This document shows, piece after piece, positions 16,879 through 16,920 of a DNA stretch of 16,920 nucleotides. Under the pieces are notes generated by a model, which saw only the letters and a list, made by a program, of their open reading frames with translations, had not been told where the DNA came from and did not search any database. Location of the stretch: NCBI GenBank assembly GCA_023405705.1, contig JAEXXR010000532.1, forward strand, positions 1 through 16,920, read 5' to 3'. This stretch comes from Actinomycetes bacterium. Lineage in GTDB: Bacteria > Actinomycetota > Thermoleophilia > Solirubrobacterales > Solirubrobacteraceae. Both the position numbers and the translations under genes were made by a program. Every line of letters begins with the position of its first letter. Position 1 is the stretch's first letter.

Positions 16879-16920
16879 GCGCGCCGGTCGCCTCGCCTTC
16901 GGGCGGGTCGGCCGGCGCGC
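16879..16920 (+). terminator. Long hairpin with C(UUCG)G loop, probable rha operon terminator
   Basis: GCGCGCCGG (16879-16887) pairs perfectly with CCGGCGCGC (16912-16920). The inner stem CGCC-TTCG-GGCG ends in the very stable UUCG tetraloop. The whole is 19 paired positions with one mismatch and two G-U pairs. It reaches the last base of the window, so a following U tract cannot be checked. Confidence 0.6.

Overview
The window is very GC-rich (roughly 70% by eye) and coding-dense. It looks like chromosomal DNA from a high-GC actinobacterium. Protein character and gene content suggest Thermoleophilia/Solirubrobacterales (Conexibacter-like), but that placement is an inference made without any database search. 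No tRNA, rRNA, insertion sequence, CRISPR array or prophage gene was seen.

Layout. (1) Positions 1-341, minus strand: 5' part of a PucR-family regulator gene that runs off the left edge. (2) 484-1383, plus strand: greA (transcript cleavage factor) and a Pro-1 tautomerase. (3) 1391-1441: a long inverted repeat between convergent genes, a likely two-way terminator. (4) 1455-4422, minus strand: lutC, lutB and lutA (transcribed A-B-C), an iron-sulfur L-lactate oxidation system, each junction an ATGA overlap. (5) 4423-4637: divergent control region holding a GntR/FadR-type operator match in front of lutA and a 14-bp inverted repeat in front of the rha operon. (6) 4638-16848, plus strand: a 12.2-kb, ten-gene L-rhamnose operon, rhaR-rhaT-rhaP-rhaQ-rhaS-(AraA/FucI-like isomerase)-rhaM-rhaB-rhaI-rhaEW. 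(7) 16849-16920: two hairpins, the second with a C(UUCG)G loop, probably the operon terminator.

How the genes work together. RhaS captures L-rhamnose outside the membrane and RhaPQT imports it. RhaM interconverts the anomers, RhaI makes L-rhamnulose and RhaB phosphorylates it. RhaEW cleaves L-rhamnulose-1-phosphate to DHAP and L-lactaldehyde and oxidises the aldehyde to L-lactate. The divergent LutABC can then oxidise that lactate to pyruvate, so the two operons together form a complete route to central metabolism. RhaR (DeoR family) probably controls the rha operon. No regulator for lut lies in the window.

The least expected gene is 10236-11711. It is a sugar isomerase of the L-arabinose/L-fucose isomerase type with an apparently intact metal site, and it sits inside an operon that already encodes a complete RhaI. 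Other points of note are the extreme AGA bias of rhaS (15 of 21 Arg codons), overlap at all nine rha operon junctions, and a perfect palindrome abutting the greA start codon. I found no clearly unprecedented defence, mobile or RNA system.
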